64,000 bases of DNA from Agarilytica sp045430305 (GCA_045430305.1 JAILXW010000004.1:159618-223617); one strand, 5' to 3'. Counted from the first letter of the stretch, positions 36,491 through 45,009 are shown. Made by a program: numbers and translations. Notes: generated by a model not told the origin, from the letters alone.

Positions 36491-37230
36491 AAGCTACAAA
36501 AATAGCACAAAGCTCTAAAACTGAATGGATCATGTTCGGCCGTGACGCCGAAAAACCCGAAAAGGTCATTGACACTAATCAGTACATGATTAAAAGCGGG
36601 GGGCGCGCCCTATTGCTCGACCCCGGCGGCATAGAATTATTCGCACCGATGCTGGCGGCGGTACTGCACCATGTAAGCATTGAGCAAATTACCGATTTAT
36701 TTGCCTCTCACCAAGATCCAGACATTATTTCGTCTTTAGGCCTGTGGGACAAAGCACTCCCCAAAGGCACACTTCACGCCCCTTGGTTGTGGGAGGGTTT
36801 TATACGGCATTTTGGAATGAGCACAATTAAATATAATTCCATTGCAGATGAAGGCGGAAAGTTTCCCTTTGCTTCGGCAAACTTGCACTTTATTCCCGCG
36901 CACTACTTACATTCTTCAGGGAATTTCCATATTTACGACGCAGATGCAAAAATTTTGATGAGCGGAGACGTAGGAGCCGCACTTGAAGACGTAGACGCCC
37001 CCTTATACGTTCAAGACTTTGAAGAGCACATTCCCAAAATGAAAGGCTTCCATCAACGCTGGATGCCTTCTAACGCAGCAAAAAATGATTGGGTCAAACG
37101 CGTGCGCGAGCTTGATATAGAAATCATGGCACCGCAGCACGGGCGCATATTTACCGGCGACAACATCACTAAATTTTTAGACTGGTTTGAAGCGCTGGAA
37201 GTGGCGACCGCAATACCAGATGCAGATTAG
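36487..37230 (+). CDS. ODP-like diiron metallo-beta-lactamase-fold protein
   Basis: A 247-residue MBL-fold protein of the flavodiiron/ODP type. Ligands with family spacing are H75-x-D77-x-D79 (SHQDPD), H139, D161 (SGDVG) and H218 (PQHG); the usual second ligand Glu is Asp. It lacks the flavodoxin domain of flavodiiron proteins. Such stand-alone domains bind oxygen at a diiron site, and one in Treponema denticola feeds oxygen/iron signals to chemotaxis. Coupling to the MCP-tip-like gene (ATGA overlap) suggests a sensing pair. A simple hydrolase is the alternative. Confidence 0.82.
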   Translation: MKATKIAQSSKTEWIMFGRDAEKPEKVIDTNQYMIKSGGRALLLDPGGIELFAPMLAAVLHHVSIEQITDLFASHQDPDIISSLGLWDKALPKGTLHAPWLWEGFIRHFGMSTIKYNSIADEGGKFPFASANLHFIPAHYLHSSGNFHIYDADAKILMSGDVGAALEDVDAPLYVQDFEEHIPKMKGFHQRWMPSNAAKNDWVKRVRELDIEIMAPQHGRIFTGDNITKFLDWFEALEVATAIPDAD

Positions 37231-38579
37231 GCATCTGGTAGTGCACGGTGTTTCGTACGACCAATAACACGATTGACCCAAACAAAAGCGCCCATTCCTA
37301 CAAGAATATTCGTCGCAGCGATTGCGACAAACACACCGTTCAAGCCGAAATACGCATTTGCTAACCACGCTAAAGGAAGCAGCACAACAATAACCCGCAG
37401 GGCAGAAATAATAACGCCCGGCATCGGTTTACCCAAACCGTTAAACGAGGCATTCACCACCATCACCACGCCATACGCGGCATAACTCATCGGCACTATA
37501 AGTAAATAATTGTAGGTTGTGTCAATCACTGCTGTATCGCTACTAAAAAGCGCCGCGATAGGTTTCCCGAAGACGGCAAGCACCACAGCAACAAAAACTC
37601 CGGAATACAAACAAAACAACCCAGTAATTTGTTGGGCATCAAAGAGGCGCTGAAATTTTTTCGCACCTAAGTTTTGACCACAAAAAGGCCCAATCACTGC
37701 AGACAAAGCGTAAAACAAAATCAACGCCATGCTCTCAACACGCGTTGCAACACCAAAACCAGCAACTGCGGCATTACCATGTGTAGCCACTAACGCCACC
37801 AACACAGAGCCAGAAAAAGGAATAATTAGGTTAGTGGCCATTGCAGGTATACCCACATGCAGTATTTTTGGCCACGATTCTTTTATGCGAGAAACATTAA
37901 AAGGGTTCACAAACAAGCGCATTTTTATATGCATAAAATAAAACGTTACAGCAACGGCCACTACACGCACAATCAAAGATGCAATTGCAGCCCCTTCAAC
38001 CTCTAAGCGTGGAAAGATCCACCACCCAAAAATTAAAAACGGGTCCAGAATCGCATTCGCCAGCGCCATACCAATCATCAACGTACCTTGTAACTGCGTG
38101 TTCCCCAAGGCTCGAATTGCCGCCATACCCACCATTGGCAAAATAAAAAATACCAAACTAGGGAACCACCACTTCATGTAGTCACGAATAAGCGGGAGTA
38201 TTTGATCGCTCGCCCCAATCGCAGAAAAGAAATTATCAATATTGAGAAAACCGACAACCCCAAAAAGGAGCGCCAGTAAAAACGTGAGGCTAATGCCATC
38301 GGTTATTAGTGCGCGAACGGCATCTTCGTCATGAGCACCAGCGGCCCGCGATACAACAGAAGAGAGACCCGCACCCAAGCCGACAGCTAACGAAATGCCC
38401 ATCATCATCACAGGAAAAGTAAAACTGATCGCCGCCAATGCCTCGTCACCCAATTGTGCAACAAAATAGGTATCGACCATATTGAATGACATGGTCGCCA
38501 TAATGCCCACGGCCATGGGTAAAGCCATACCGTAAAGCGCATGCACAATCGAACCTTCGGTTAAGCTCGCACGCATCAT
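37227..38579 (-). CDS. MATE family efflux transporter
   Basis: A 450-residue protein with twelve hydrophobic helices in two similar halves, as in MATE exporters. The start GSIVHALYGMALPMAVGIMATMSFNMVDTYFVAQLG is the first-helix signature. It probably exports cationic drugs or metabolites with sodium or protons. It converges with the ODP-like gene, overlapping at the stop codons by four bases. The substrate is not known. Confidence 0.92.
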   Translation of the reverse strand: MMRASLTEGSIVHALYGMALPMAVGIMATMSFNMVDTYFVAQLGDEALAAISFTFPVMMMGISLAVGLGAGLSSVVSRAAGAHDEDAVRALITDGISLTFLLALLFGVVGFLNIDNFFSAIGASDQILPLIRDYMKWWFPSLVFFILPMVGMAAIRALGNTQLQGTLMIGMALANAILDPFLIFGWWIFPRLEVEGAAIASLIVRVVAVAVTFYFMHIKMRLFVNPFNVSRIKESWPKILHVGIPAMATNLIIPFSGSVLVALVATHGNAAVAGFGVATRVESMALILFYALSAVIGPFCGQNLGAKKFQRLFDAQQITGLFCLYSGVFVAVVLAVFGKPIAALFSSDTAVIDTTYNYLLIVPMSYAAYGVVMVVNASFNGLGKPMPGVIISALRVIVVLLPLAWLANAYFGLNGVFVAIAATNILVGMGAFVWVNRVIGRTKHRALPDA

Positions 38580-38631
38580 TTTACTACCGCCTTTTTTGCT
38601 TTCAGTATTGCTAGAAATAATATGACTTCCG

Positions 38632-39126
38632 TTAAAAGTTAATGTGTTTGGCGAATATTAATGCGTCTTCACGACCTGATTTGGCCGGGTAATAGTTTGG
38701 CCGCTCACCTACTTGGTTGTAGCCCAAACTTTCGTACAAACCGATAGCCCGCGCATTAGAGGCGCGCACTTCCAAAAAAAGTGAGTTTGCTTTTTTACTA
38801 AGCACGTTTTCCATTACGTCTAGTAACGCTGTGGCAATTTTTCGACCTTTCTTTTCTGGGCTTACCGCGAGAATCAAAAGCTCAGCCTCGTCTGCCACCA
38901 AAGAAAACACGGCCTGCGCGACAAGCGCCCCATCTGATTTAACCCCCACACAAATATGTGAGCTTAACAACGAGTCACGAAAATTTTGTGATGACCAAGG
39001 AAAATCACTCGCCTTATTTTCAAGGGCAACCATAGCGGCCAAATCAGATTCGGCCAGAAAAGCCAAAGTATACTCACACCCGTGGGTGTCAGAAATTATG
39101 TCATTATCAAAACTGAGGGTAATCAT
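38632..39126 (-). CDS. rimI: ribosomal protein S18 alanine N-acetyltransferase
   Basis: A 164-residue GNAT acetyltransferase. The acetyl-CoA site follows the VSPEKKGRKIATALLDVM pattern and the RimI ending is present (FLEVRASNARAIGLYESLGY). It acetylates the N-terminal Ala of S18. The first 15 residues extend beyond the usual start. The HolD-like gene immediately upstream on the same strand reproduces the holD-rimI order known from E. coli. Confidence 0.92.
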   Translation of the reverse strand: MITLSFDNDIISDTHGCEYTLAFLAESDLAAMVALENKASDFPWSSQNFRDSLLSSHICVGVKSDGALVAQAVFSLVADEAELLILAVSPEKKGRKIATALLDVMENVLSKKANSLFLEVRASNARAIGLYESLGYNQVGERPNYYPAKSGREDALIFAKHINF

Positions 39127-39170
39127 CGGGAGTTTTTAATGCGCTTGCCAAAAATCAGCAAGCAAAAAAA

Positions 39171-39983
39171 TTAAGAAAGCACAGCGCTTAAGCTCAACCA
39201 CGTGTCACGCTTTAAATGCGGTGCGTAAAGTAAATCGCTCAAGCTTGGCAACACCAACGCTTTAGCATTAAAGTCACTCACCGCTTGGGTGGTGTGCTGC
39301 TTTTCTAAAAAGTTTAATTCTTCACCTAACACAGCGTGTGCGGCATCTTGCCCCATCAAAATAAAATGGCTAACCGGCTTAGCCAATATACGGCCATCTA
39401 AAAAGCCTTGCACCAATGCGCGTGCCTCAGGCCAACCCTGATTTGCCTTATTTTCTACCGCAGGCCAGTTTAATATTTCGACCCTTGGTAAATTCACATC
39501 CAACTTGCCCAACTGCTGCAACATATTCGCGAGTAAACGATCGGTAGGTAGCGCATCACCTTGCCGTCGCGAATCGATAATCTGCCAATCACCCACCCGC
39601 CATAACGCTAAAGAAAAACGCACGGCATCGGTTTGGCTCTGCGGCACATCGCCTCGCGCAAGACTTTTCAGCGTTACCTCAGCCTTCACAGGCTCTTTAT
39701 CTGATTCCACACCTTTTTTAGCATCATCCGCTGACGGCTCAGCACCGCCTGAAGCCCCAGCCAGTACCGAATCGAGATCAATAGACACTCGCTGCGGCCC
39801 AGCAGACGATCGAACACTGACCTCCGGCTCTACCACAGGAGATTGAGCCTCACCTACCGGCACTGCCTCAACCTTAGGGATGTACAGCTGCTCAGACACC
39901 TTTGCCGCAGGCAACAGCACACGCGGCACATAGGTATCTATGCCCATAGCGTCGAGGTATTGCATGCGTTGGTATTCGTTCAT
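39171..39983 (-). CDS. HolD-like (DNA polymerase III psi-type) protein
   Basis: A 270-residue protein. Its start (MNEYQRMQYLDAMGIDTYVPR) and C-terminal 150 residues match the gene found directly before rimI in Pseudomonas-like genomes, which by position and uracil-glycosylase-like fold corresponds to the psi subunit of the clamp loader. The middle (about 40-110) is a low-complexity acidic/Ser/Ala linker. Psi joins chi and SSB to the polymerase III holoenzyme. The assignment rests mainly on synteny. Confidence 0.6.
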   Translation of the reverse strand: MNEYQRMQYLDAMGIDTYVPRVLLPAAKVSEQLYIPKVEAVPVGEAQSPVVEPEVSVRSSAGPQRVSIDLDSVLAGASGGAEPSADDAKKGVESDKEPVKAEVTLKSLARGDVPQSQTDAVRFSLALWRVGDWQIIDSRRQGDALPTDRLLANMLQQLGKLDVNLPRVEILNWPAVENKANQGWPEARALVQGFLDGRILAKPVSHFILMGQDAAHAVLGEELNFLEKQHTTQAVSDFNAKALVLPSLSDLLYAPHLKRDTWLSLSAVLS

Positions 39984-40344
39984 GGAATGTTTCGGGTTGA
40001 ATCTGGGATTAGCGATGGATATTACAGGGTTAAGCAGGGGGAGTCATCAGGCTAGCACCGCGCTACTAGGCATTACACCGATCAACATTTGACCAGACAT
40101 GCAACACCAAAAAAGCAATCAAAGGCCAACAAAACCCATACGGCGCCAAACAACTCTTGATGAGAACTATGTTTTTGCAGTGGTGCTTCCGCTTCAATAT
40201 TATTCTGAGTTCGTAAGAAGAAGCTAGCGGCAACGTTTTATTTGAAATGGGCAATAGAACACTGCTTATACGGAAGTACTCTGAGCAAGTAAATTCCGGA
40301 TTTCATCTAATAGACTTTTATGCATTCTAGTATGAGGTAACGAA
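39984..40344. other. intergenic boundary of the accessory island
   Basis: About 360 bases. A 62-codon minus-strand frame (40066-40254) carries a hydrophobic C-terminal half but lacks a ribosome site, and I do not call it. This marks the change from core genes to the unknown cassette starting at 40345. No tRNA, integrase or attachment repeat is visible. Confidence 0.35.
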
Positions 40345-40704
40345 ATGGGTGAGGGTGAATGGGCTTTAATTGGCGTTTTGGTAGGTTCGGCACTTACAGG
40401 CCTGTTTAGTTATGCGCTTCAAGATCGCCAATTTAAACACAACAAAGAAATGTTCTTACTTAACAATAAGAGCAAAGAGGCAGTAAAGAATATTCTCGAA
40501 GAAATGCTAAATCATCGAACCCACACTGATAGATCTTTTGAAGCGTTAAAAAAACCTATCGGCGGTTACTCGGATGAAGAAATTCGGAAATTCTTGCATG
40601 AGCTGAATGCAAAAAAAGTGGATCGGAACGATGGGTCTGAATGGTGGTATTTGCTATCACGCAGAGATGAACGTAATGAAAAACGAGCCAAGCAAAATAC
40701 ATAA
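40345..40704 (+). CDS. small membrane-anchored hypothetical protein
   Basis: A 119-residue protein with one N-terminal transmembrane helix (residues 6-24) and a charged, helical cytoplasmic tail ending in RRDERNEKRAKQ. A GAGGTAAC site precedes the ATG. It is the first of five same-strand genes of unknown function. Single-helix small proteins with a charged tail are seen as accessory or effector subunits of many systems, but nothing here identifies a family. Confidence 0.6.
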   Translation: MGEGEWALIGVLVGSALTGLFSYALQDRQFKHNKEMFLLNNKSKEAVKNILEEMLNHRTHTDRSFEALKKPIGGYSDEEIRKFLHELNAKKVDRNDGSEWWYLLSRRDERNEKRAKQNT

Positions 40705-40791
40705 AAAATTGCTCAGAGTAACTCAGGGCCTGCGGTCCCATAGCAAAGCGTCACCTGTCTGCGTGGTGAATGAGAATAATGAGAGGAATGT

Positions 40792-42135
40792 ATGAACGAT
40801 ATTACTAGTAAATCTCGATCGGAGCTTGTTAGTGAAGAGGTCGTATCAGTTAAACCCATTCCGATTGAATATTTTAATAAAAGGAAAAATCGATCAGCAA
40901 AGCTAATTAATAACGACACCGAAGGAAACTTTTTAAAGGGAAGAAATTCTCGCTTTGAATTTTCATTTAGCGAACCGATGTACATATCCTCGATAACAGT
41001 TAAAACGAAGGGGTACCCAAATTATAAGACCCTTGAGTTTTTCTGGAACTCTATTCATAGGATCAGCGAAAACAAAGAAGATAGAAGATTTAACGAGGAC
41101 AAAGCCACGGTGACTGTTAGAGAGATCGTCACAGATTTTTCCATAAAGCCTCCAAAACAATATTTTTCCAACCCAGAAATCGAGTCTGTAGAGGTCTGGG
41201 GACTAACTCTTAGCGAGTTTGGTGAGTGTTGTGAAATTTCCGGAAAGCTTGAAAAATATAAAGAGTCAATTCTTGAGTTATGCGATTCCCAGATAAGCAA
41301 GGCAACAGAATCACAGCAACTGCTGTCTGAGTGCATACAGAAACAGAATGAGATAGAAGGCGAGATATCTGAAATTACAGCGAAAAAAAACGACTTGCAG
41401 GCCGAGGCAGATGCTACCAGAGAAAAGTTAGAAGAAGCTTCGATCGCATTCTCAGAAAAGAAAAGTCAAGAATCTGATGTCGTTAGCAGGATTGAAAAGC
41501 TAGAAGACTCGATTGATAAAAAGAAAAAAGAGTCACAGTCATTAAATACCGAAATATCTGGCAGCCAAGAGCGCCTGAAAAGACTAAGGTCTGACATCAA
41601 TATGTTCCCGAGTGAATTTCAGGGCTTCGTTACTCAAGGTGGCAGGAATATTCTTTGGTATTCTAGTTTAGCTCTTATACCGATGCTTCTTTTGATTGGG
41701 TACACCGCAGTCTTATTTAGCGGTGCAATTGATTTAACAACTGTCTACCAGAGGAAAGAGGGCTTAGAATTATGGTCTACTTTTCTTTCACGCCTCCCAT
41801 TTGTGACCGTTTCGATCTTTATGATTCACGCATGCTATGCAATATCAAAGGTATTTATACGAGAATTGATTCGGATTAATCAACAGCGACTTAACTTGTC
41901 AAAAATTAGTATTGTTGCCAAAGATATTGCAGATACCGCCATGTCAGACTTGGACCTTACGGATGATGAAATTTACGAATTGCGGACCAAACTAAAAATG
42001 GACTTAATCAAGTCCCATCTCAAAGGGTATATTGATGATAGTTATGAATATGATCTGGAAATTGGTCTATGGCAAAAGTTTAAGCGTTTAAGGAAATCTA
42101 CTGATAGTCAAATCGATGAGGCTAATGAAAATTAA
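40792..42135 (+). CDS. coiled-coil two-helix membrane protein with beta-rich N-terminal domain
   Basis: A 447-residue protein I cannot assign. Residues 40-145 look beta-rich and discoidin-like (FEFSFSEPMYISSITVKT). Residues 150-270 form a strong coiled coil of Glu/Lys/Ser heptads. Two transmembrane helices lie at 287-311 and 335-353, followed by a charged C-terminal domain (DLTDDEIYELRTKLKMDL). A GAGAGGA site precedes the ATG. This is a sensor-like architecture: binding domain, coiled coil, membrane hairpin. It may belong with the neighbouring small membrane proteins. Confidence 0.65.
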   Translation: MNDITSKSRSELVSEEVVSVKPIPIEYFNKRKNRSAKLINNDTEGNFLKGRNSRFEFSFSEPMYISSITVKTKGYPNYKTLEFFWNSIHRISENKEDRRFNEDKATVTVREIVTDFSIKPPKQYFSNPEIESVEVWGLTLSEFGECCEISGKLEKYKESILELCDSQISKATESQQLLSECIQKQNEIEGEISEITAKKNDLQAEADATREKLEEASIAFSEKKSQESDVVSRIEKLEDSIDKKKKESQSLNTEISGSQERLKRLRSDINMFPSEFQGFVTQGGRNILWYSSLALIPMLLLIGYTAVLFSGAIDLTTVYQRKEGLELWSTFLSRLPFVTVSIFMIHACYAISKVFIRELIRINQQRLNLSKISIVAKDIADTAMSDLDLTDDEIYELRTKLKMDLIKSHLKGYIDDSYEYDLEIGLWQKFKRLRKSTDSQIDEANEN

Positions 42136-42142
42136 AGGGGAA

Positions 42143-42165
42143 GGAGGGATTTAACTTTAACCACC
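42143..42165 (+). repeat. 23-bp intergenic repeat, copy A
   Basis: A GGAGGGAT...TTTAACCAC element between the coiled-coil gene and the next gene. It matches the element at 42768-42790 at 20 of 23 positions. Confidence 0.45.
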
Positions 42166-42209
42166 GCAAAAAGACACTACGCCAGCCCTGAATGAGGAAA
42201 GAAGAAAAA

Positions 42210-42725
42210 ATGCAAGAGTGGAATTTTTTTACAATAACCCAACAACTGATAGTCGTACTAACCATAGTTGCACAGATCATTGTTGCATTTAATATGCTTA
42301 ACAGCTCTAAAGGTGGCGAACAGCTTGTTCGGGGCTTAGCTATTTCAACAGGCGTTCTAATCTTCCTTGGCAGTTACGTATTAAAAATTACGTTCGCAGA
42401 CATAATATTTCTTGCCATTACAGATGCAAGCATTTTCCAAATAATTATCGCTGGAAGCGTGATGCCAATACTGATTGGAATCGCTGTATCGGAGCTCGCT
42501 ATCGCTGTCATATCTTCAGGCGGTGATCGCTCTATTCGCATGATGTTATTGGGAGGAGTATTTATCACTACTCAGATAGCGTACTTAAATTATATGGCTA
42601 TTTCTCAAACTTCAGTCCCTTACGAAAAAGCACTATTACCAAATTTGTGCTACGCAGTGGCAATGGGGTTTTGGTCTGTACTACGTTACGAAAGTTCAAC
42701 ATCATCACAATATTCACGATACTAG
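42210..42725 (+). CDS. polytopic membrane hypothetical protein
   Basis: A 171-residue protein from the ATG at 42210, which has an upstream GAGGAAAG; an ATG six codons earlier is possible. Four hydrophobic helices (about 8-30, 41-62, 67-100 and 112-131) and a short polar C-terminus. Family not recognised. It lies in the middle of the unknown cassette, flanked on both sides by the two copies of a 23-bp repeat. Confidence 0.6.
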   Translation: MQEWNFFTITQQLIVVLTIVAQIIVAFNMLNSSKGGEQLVRGLAISTGVLIFLGSYVLKITFADIIFLAITDASIFQIIIAGSVMPILIGIAVSELAIAVISSGGDRSIRMMLLGGVFITTQIAYLNYMAISQTSVPYEKALLPNLCYAVAMGFWSVLRYESSTSSQYSRY

Positions 42726-42767
42726 CGTCAACCACAAAAGATGAACATATTTCGATAAGAAGGGGGG

Positions 42768-42790
42768 GGAGGGATCTAATTTTAACCACT
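42768..42790 (+). repeat. 23-bp intergenic repeat, copy B
   Basis: Second copy of the element at 42143-42165, with three mismatches. Each copy lies just after a stop codon and before the next small membrane-protein gene. Confidence 0.45.
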
Positions 42791-42845
42791 AGCCCCATAT
42801 GCGAAACCACCAACAAAGCTAGCATATCCACAAAAGAGAATAACC

Positions 42846-43178
42846 ATGGAATCTGATTTAGCAATAATTCTGAGTATGACAGCATATAAAATCATCTCCC
42901 TCGTCGTTGGTGTGTTGTTTTCATATATGGGATATAAGCTTTTTATGAACAGCGTCTGGGGTGAAGCAGGTGACATCGACTCTACCTTTGGTGACAACAG
43001 GATTGTGATCAAGAAAGCCGCACCAGGAACCTTCTTTTCGATTTTTGGCGCGATTATTGTTGGCGCAACAATAATAAAGGGGCTGGAATATGATCATAGA
43101 GGTAGCGTTAATAATTTGCACTTAGAGGATGAACCCCAACAAAGCAGCGTACCCCTTCCAGAAAAGCCGCCAATATAA
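42846..43178 (+). CDS. small two-helix membrane protein
   Basis: A 110-residue protein with two transmembrane helices (about 8-32 and 60-80) and a Pro/Glu-rich tail. An AGAGAATAA site precedes the ATG. It is followed after 17 bases by the secreted 113-residue gene, so the two are likely co-expressed. Function unknown. Confidence 0.6.
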   Translation: MESDLAIILSMTAYKIISLVVGVLFSYMGYKLFMNSVWGEAGDIDSTFGDNRIVIKKAAPGTFFSIFGAIIVGATIIKGLEYDHRGSVNNLHLEDEPQQSSVPLPEKPPI

Positions 43179-43195
43179 CTTTTGAGGAAAAGACA

Positions 43196-43537
43196 ATGAA
43201 GAAAACTTCTATTTTGAACACATTCCTCTTTAGTATGCTGTGCTTGAGCATAAACGAGTCTTTGGCAGACGATGCGCCCCAGGAAAAATCTGCCTACCGT
43301 AACCTATACAACAACGGCATTACAGCTTATAAAAACAAGGATTACGTAACCGCACTTAAATATCTATTTTCATACCGTTTAGTTAACGAAAACAAACTGG
43401 TAGAACATGAGAAATTCTCATCGCAACTAGATGCAGCAATCGAGCATTCAGAAAGAAAGCTTCGAGATACAATAAAACTCGCTAACGGAATAGAAAAGAA
43501 AGAAACTGAAAGCGCAATTCGTGCAGCAGGGTTTTAG
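43196..43537 (+). CDS. small secreted TPR-like hypothetical protein
   Basis: A 113-residue protein with a signal peptide (residues 1-24, ending ESLADDA) and a mature helical part. YRNLYNNGITAYKNKDYVTALKYLF fits one tetratricopeptide repeat. A GAGGAAAAG site precedes the ATG. Last gene of the same-strand cassette. It may be a periplasmic partner of the neighbouring membrane proteins. Confidence 0.6.
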   Translation: MKKTSILNTFLFSMLCLSINESLADDAPQEKSAYRNLYNNGITAYKNKDYVTALKYLFSYRLVNENKLVEHEKFSSQLDAAIEHSERKLRDTIKLANGIEKKETESAIRAAGF

Positions 43538-43582
43538 GGAGTAAGGAGACAGTCGATTAGATTTATCGACCGCCACCCTCAT

Positions 43583-43942
43583 TCACTCCCCTATTTTTCC
43601 GACCCAAAAACTTTGTAAAGTCTGCTCTGAGTTTCCATCACTGTCGTTATAATCCAAGACCAACCCAACCGATACTTCCCTATTTTGATCAGAAGAATAT
43701 TCGGTTTTTGAGGAGACGTAGTAATACTGCCCATCAGTTGGCGAGTAGGTGTACTCACCCAGAATTTCGTCGACTTCTTTTTTTGTCATTCCAACACGAA
43801 GGTGAGCCTCAATCACCTTCAAGCTTTCGTAACTCTTGGTCTGTTTATACGAGCCACTCGCTTCCGAAAGGCTCTGAGGCTGCCCGGCACACGCGAACAC
43901 CAACGCGGAAAGAAAAACAAAGAACGGATAAATTTTATACAT
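43583..43942 (-). CDS. BamE/SmpA-like lipoprotein, possible immunity protein
   Basis: A 119-residue lipoprotein from the ATG at 43942, 10 bases after the deacetylase stop; an upstream in-frame start would overlap that gene. The lipobox LVFAC puts the lipidated Cys near residue 18. The motif LRVGMTKKEVDEILGEY is the BamE/OmlA fold signature. True BamE is essential and unlinked to deacetylases, so this is probably a paralogous use of the fold. Its position after a signal-less NodB enzyme suggests a periplasmic immunity or partner role. Confidence 0.65.
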   Translation of the reverse strand: MYKIYPFFVFLSALVFACAGQPQSLSEASGSYKQTKSYESLKVIEAHLRVGMTKKEVDEILGEYTYSPTDGQYYYVSSKTEYSSDQNREVSVGLVLDYNDSDGNSEQTLQSFWVGKIGE

Positions 43943-43952
43943 ACCAATCAGC

Positions 43953-44555
43953 CTATTGCGCAGACGGTGGCGCAAAAGAAAAACCTTTTTCTTGAAAAAA
44001 CTTAATCAACTCGGGAAGGTCCCTAGCTGTTTCATGCTGAACATGCATTAGAACATTCAAGATCTTTTTAGATTTGTTAAATGCCAATTGCATTTCTAGC
44101 ATCTTATGTTTTGACTTTCCAACGCCTCGGGGCGTCTTCCAGTCTTCGGTATCTATATCCCAGTTGTGAATCGACATACCCAGCTCTTTGGAAACCTTAG
44201 CCAGCTCGGGATCATGCTTTTTAGGCCACCCACCGGCTCCAAAGGGTGGCCTTACTCTACTAGTGGTTTCACCGGTAATTTCTTTAATTATCGAGCGAGT
44301 TTTAGTTAGCTCGTCTCTAACCGTACGCTCATCTTCTTTCGCTAAGTTTTTGTGGCTCCACGAGTGGTTTTGAATAGTGTGGCCTCGCGACACAATCGCT
44401 TTTGCTGCCTTAGGGTGTCGTTTAACTTCACGTCCAAGCACGTAAAACTCAGCTTTTATCGCATTTGCTTGCAAAACATTCAGTATGACATTGAGTGCTT
44501 CTACTGGCGCAGGTCCATCATCAAAGGAGAATACAATTTTTCTTGATTCTGCCAT
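43953..44555 (-). CDS. NodB-family polysaccharide deacetylase without signal peptide
   Basis: A 200-residue NodB-fold enzyme with all catalytic motifs: FDDGP (11-15, general base and metal Asp), HSWSH (H64/H68 metal ligands), RPPFG (102-106), DIDTEDW (133-139) and LMHVQHE with H171. It should deacetylate a peptidoglycan or chitin-like N-acetyl sugar. No signal peptide is visible, although such enzymes normally act outside the cytoplasm, so another export route is implied. An AAGGATT site precedes the ATG. Coupled to the downstream lipoprotein gene. Confidence 0.88.
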   Translation of the reverse strand: MAESRKIVFSFDDGPAPVEALNVILNVLQANAIKAEFYVLGREVKRHPKAAKAIVSRGHTIQNHSWSHKNLAKEDERTVRDELTKTRSIIKEITGETTSRVRPPFGAGGWPKKHDPELAKVSKELGMSIHNWDIDTEDWKTPRGVGKSKHKMLEMQLAFNKSKKILNVLMHVQHETARDLPELIKFFQEKGFSFAPPSAQ

Positions 44556-44749
44556 TTTAAAATCCTTATTTTCAGTTTTTTATAAGTATCAACTAGAAAA
44601 CACTCCAAAATCAATGTGCACCCTCTAAAACTGAGCACTGCAACCCAACGATAATTTCAAGATCTTATCGGTTTTACTTGACTTAAGATTAGGAAAAAGA
44701 AGATCCCCATCTACAGCATTAAGCCGCCCCCAGACTAGGATGTAAAACA

Positions 44750-44984
44750 ACCAAAATCAAATTCACCAACGAAGAAAAAAGTGAACCGTTATTTTGATGA
44801 AGAGCTAGATCAGAAGATCGGGAGTTTTGACGCATAATTTCTCATAGACTTTTTCGCTAAAGAAGTCGGCGCTTATTTCTATAATCGTGGCGTATTTGAC
44901 GCTCAGGTTCTTATGTCTCAAAAAGTGGAAGAACTAGCGGAATCAATATACGGACTCGAAAAACCCACTAAACTTACAAGATAG
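44750..44984 (+). pseudogene. decayed DUF2164 gene
   Basis: From 44781 the frame reads VNRYFDEELDQKIGSFDA, then a TAA at 44835-44837, then FLIDFFAKEVGAYFYNRGVFDAQ and on to TAG at 44982-44984. This is the DUF2164 core with an internal stop where Glu is expected. Upstream residues TKIKFTNEEK are in another frame and about seven residues of the family are missing, so a deletion or frameshift is also present. The gene is inactive. Confidence 0.65.
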
Positions 44985-45009
44985 AAAGTTATTTTTAAAG
45001 CGAGGCGCC

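Noticed and set aside
40066..40254. 62-codon minus-strand frame with hydrophobic end
   Set aside because: No ribosome site, no recognisable family and isolated in the boundary gap; the hydrophobic stretch alone is not enough.
42130..42800. Integron-like attC sites between the small unknown genes
   Set aside because: The shared 23-bp element contains TTTAAC-type ends, but no matching GTTRRRY partner or internal stem was found, and the gaps are too short for an attC site.
43537..43590. Terminator after the 113-residue gene
   Set aside because: Nested GGGAGT/ACTCCC and GTCGAT/ATCGAC arms exist but no T-run follows, and the outer arm lies within the convergent lipoprotein gene.
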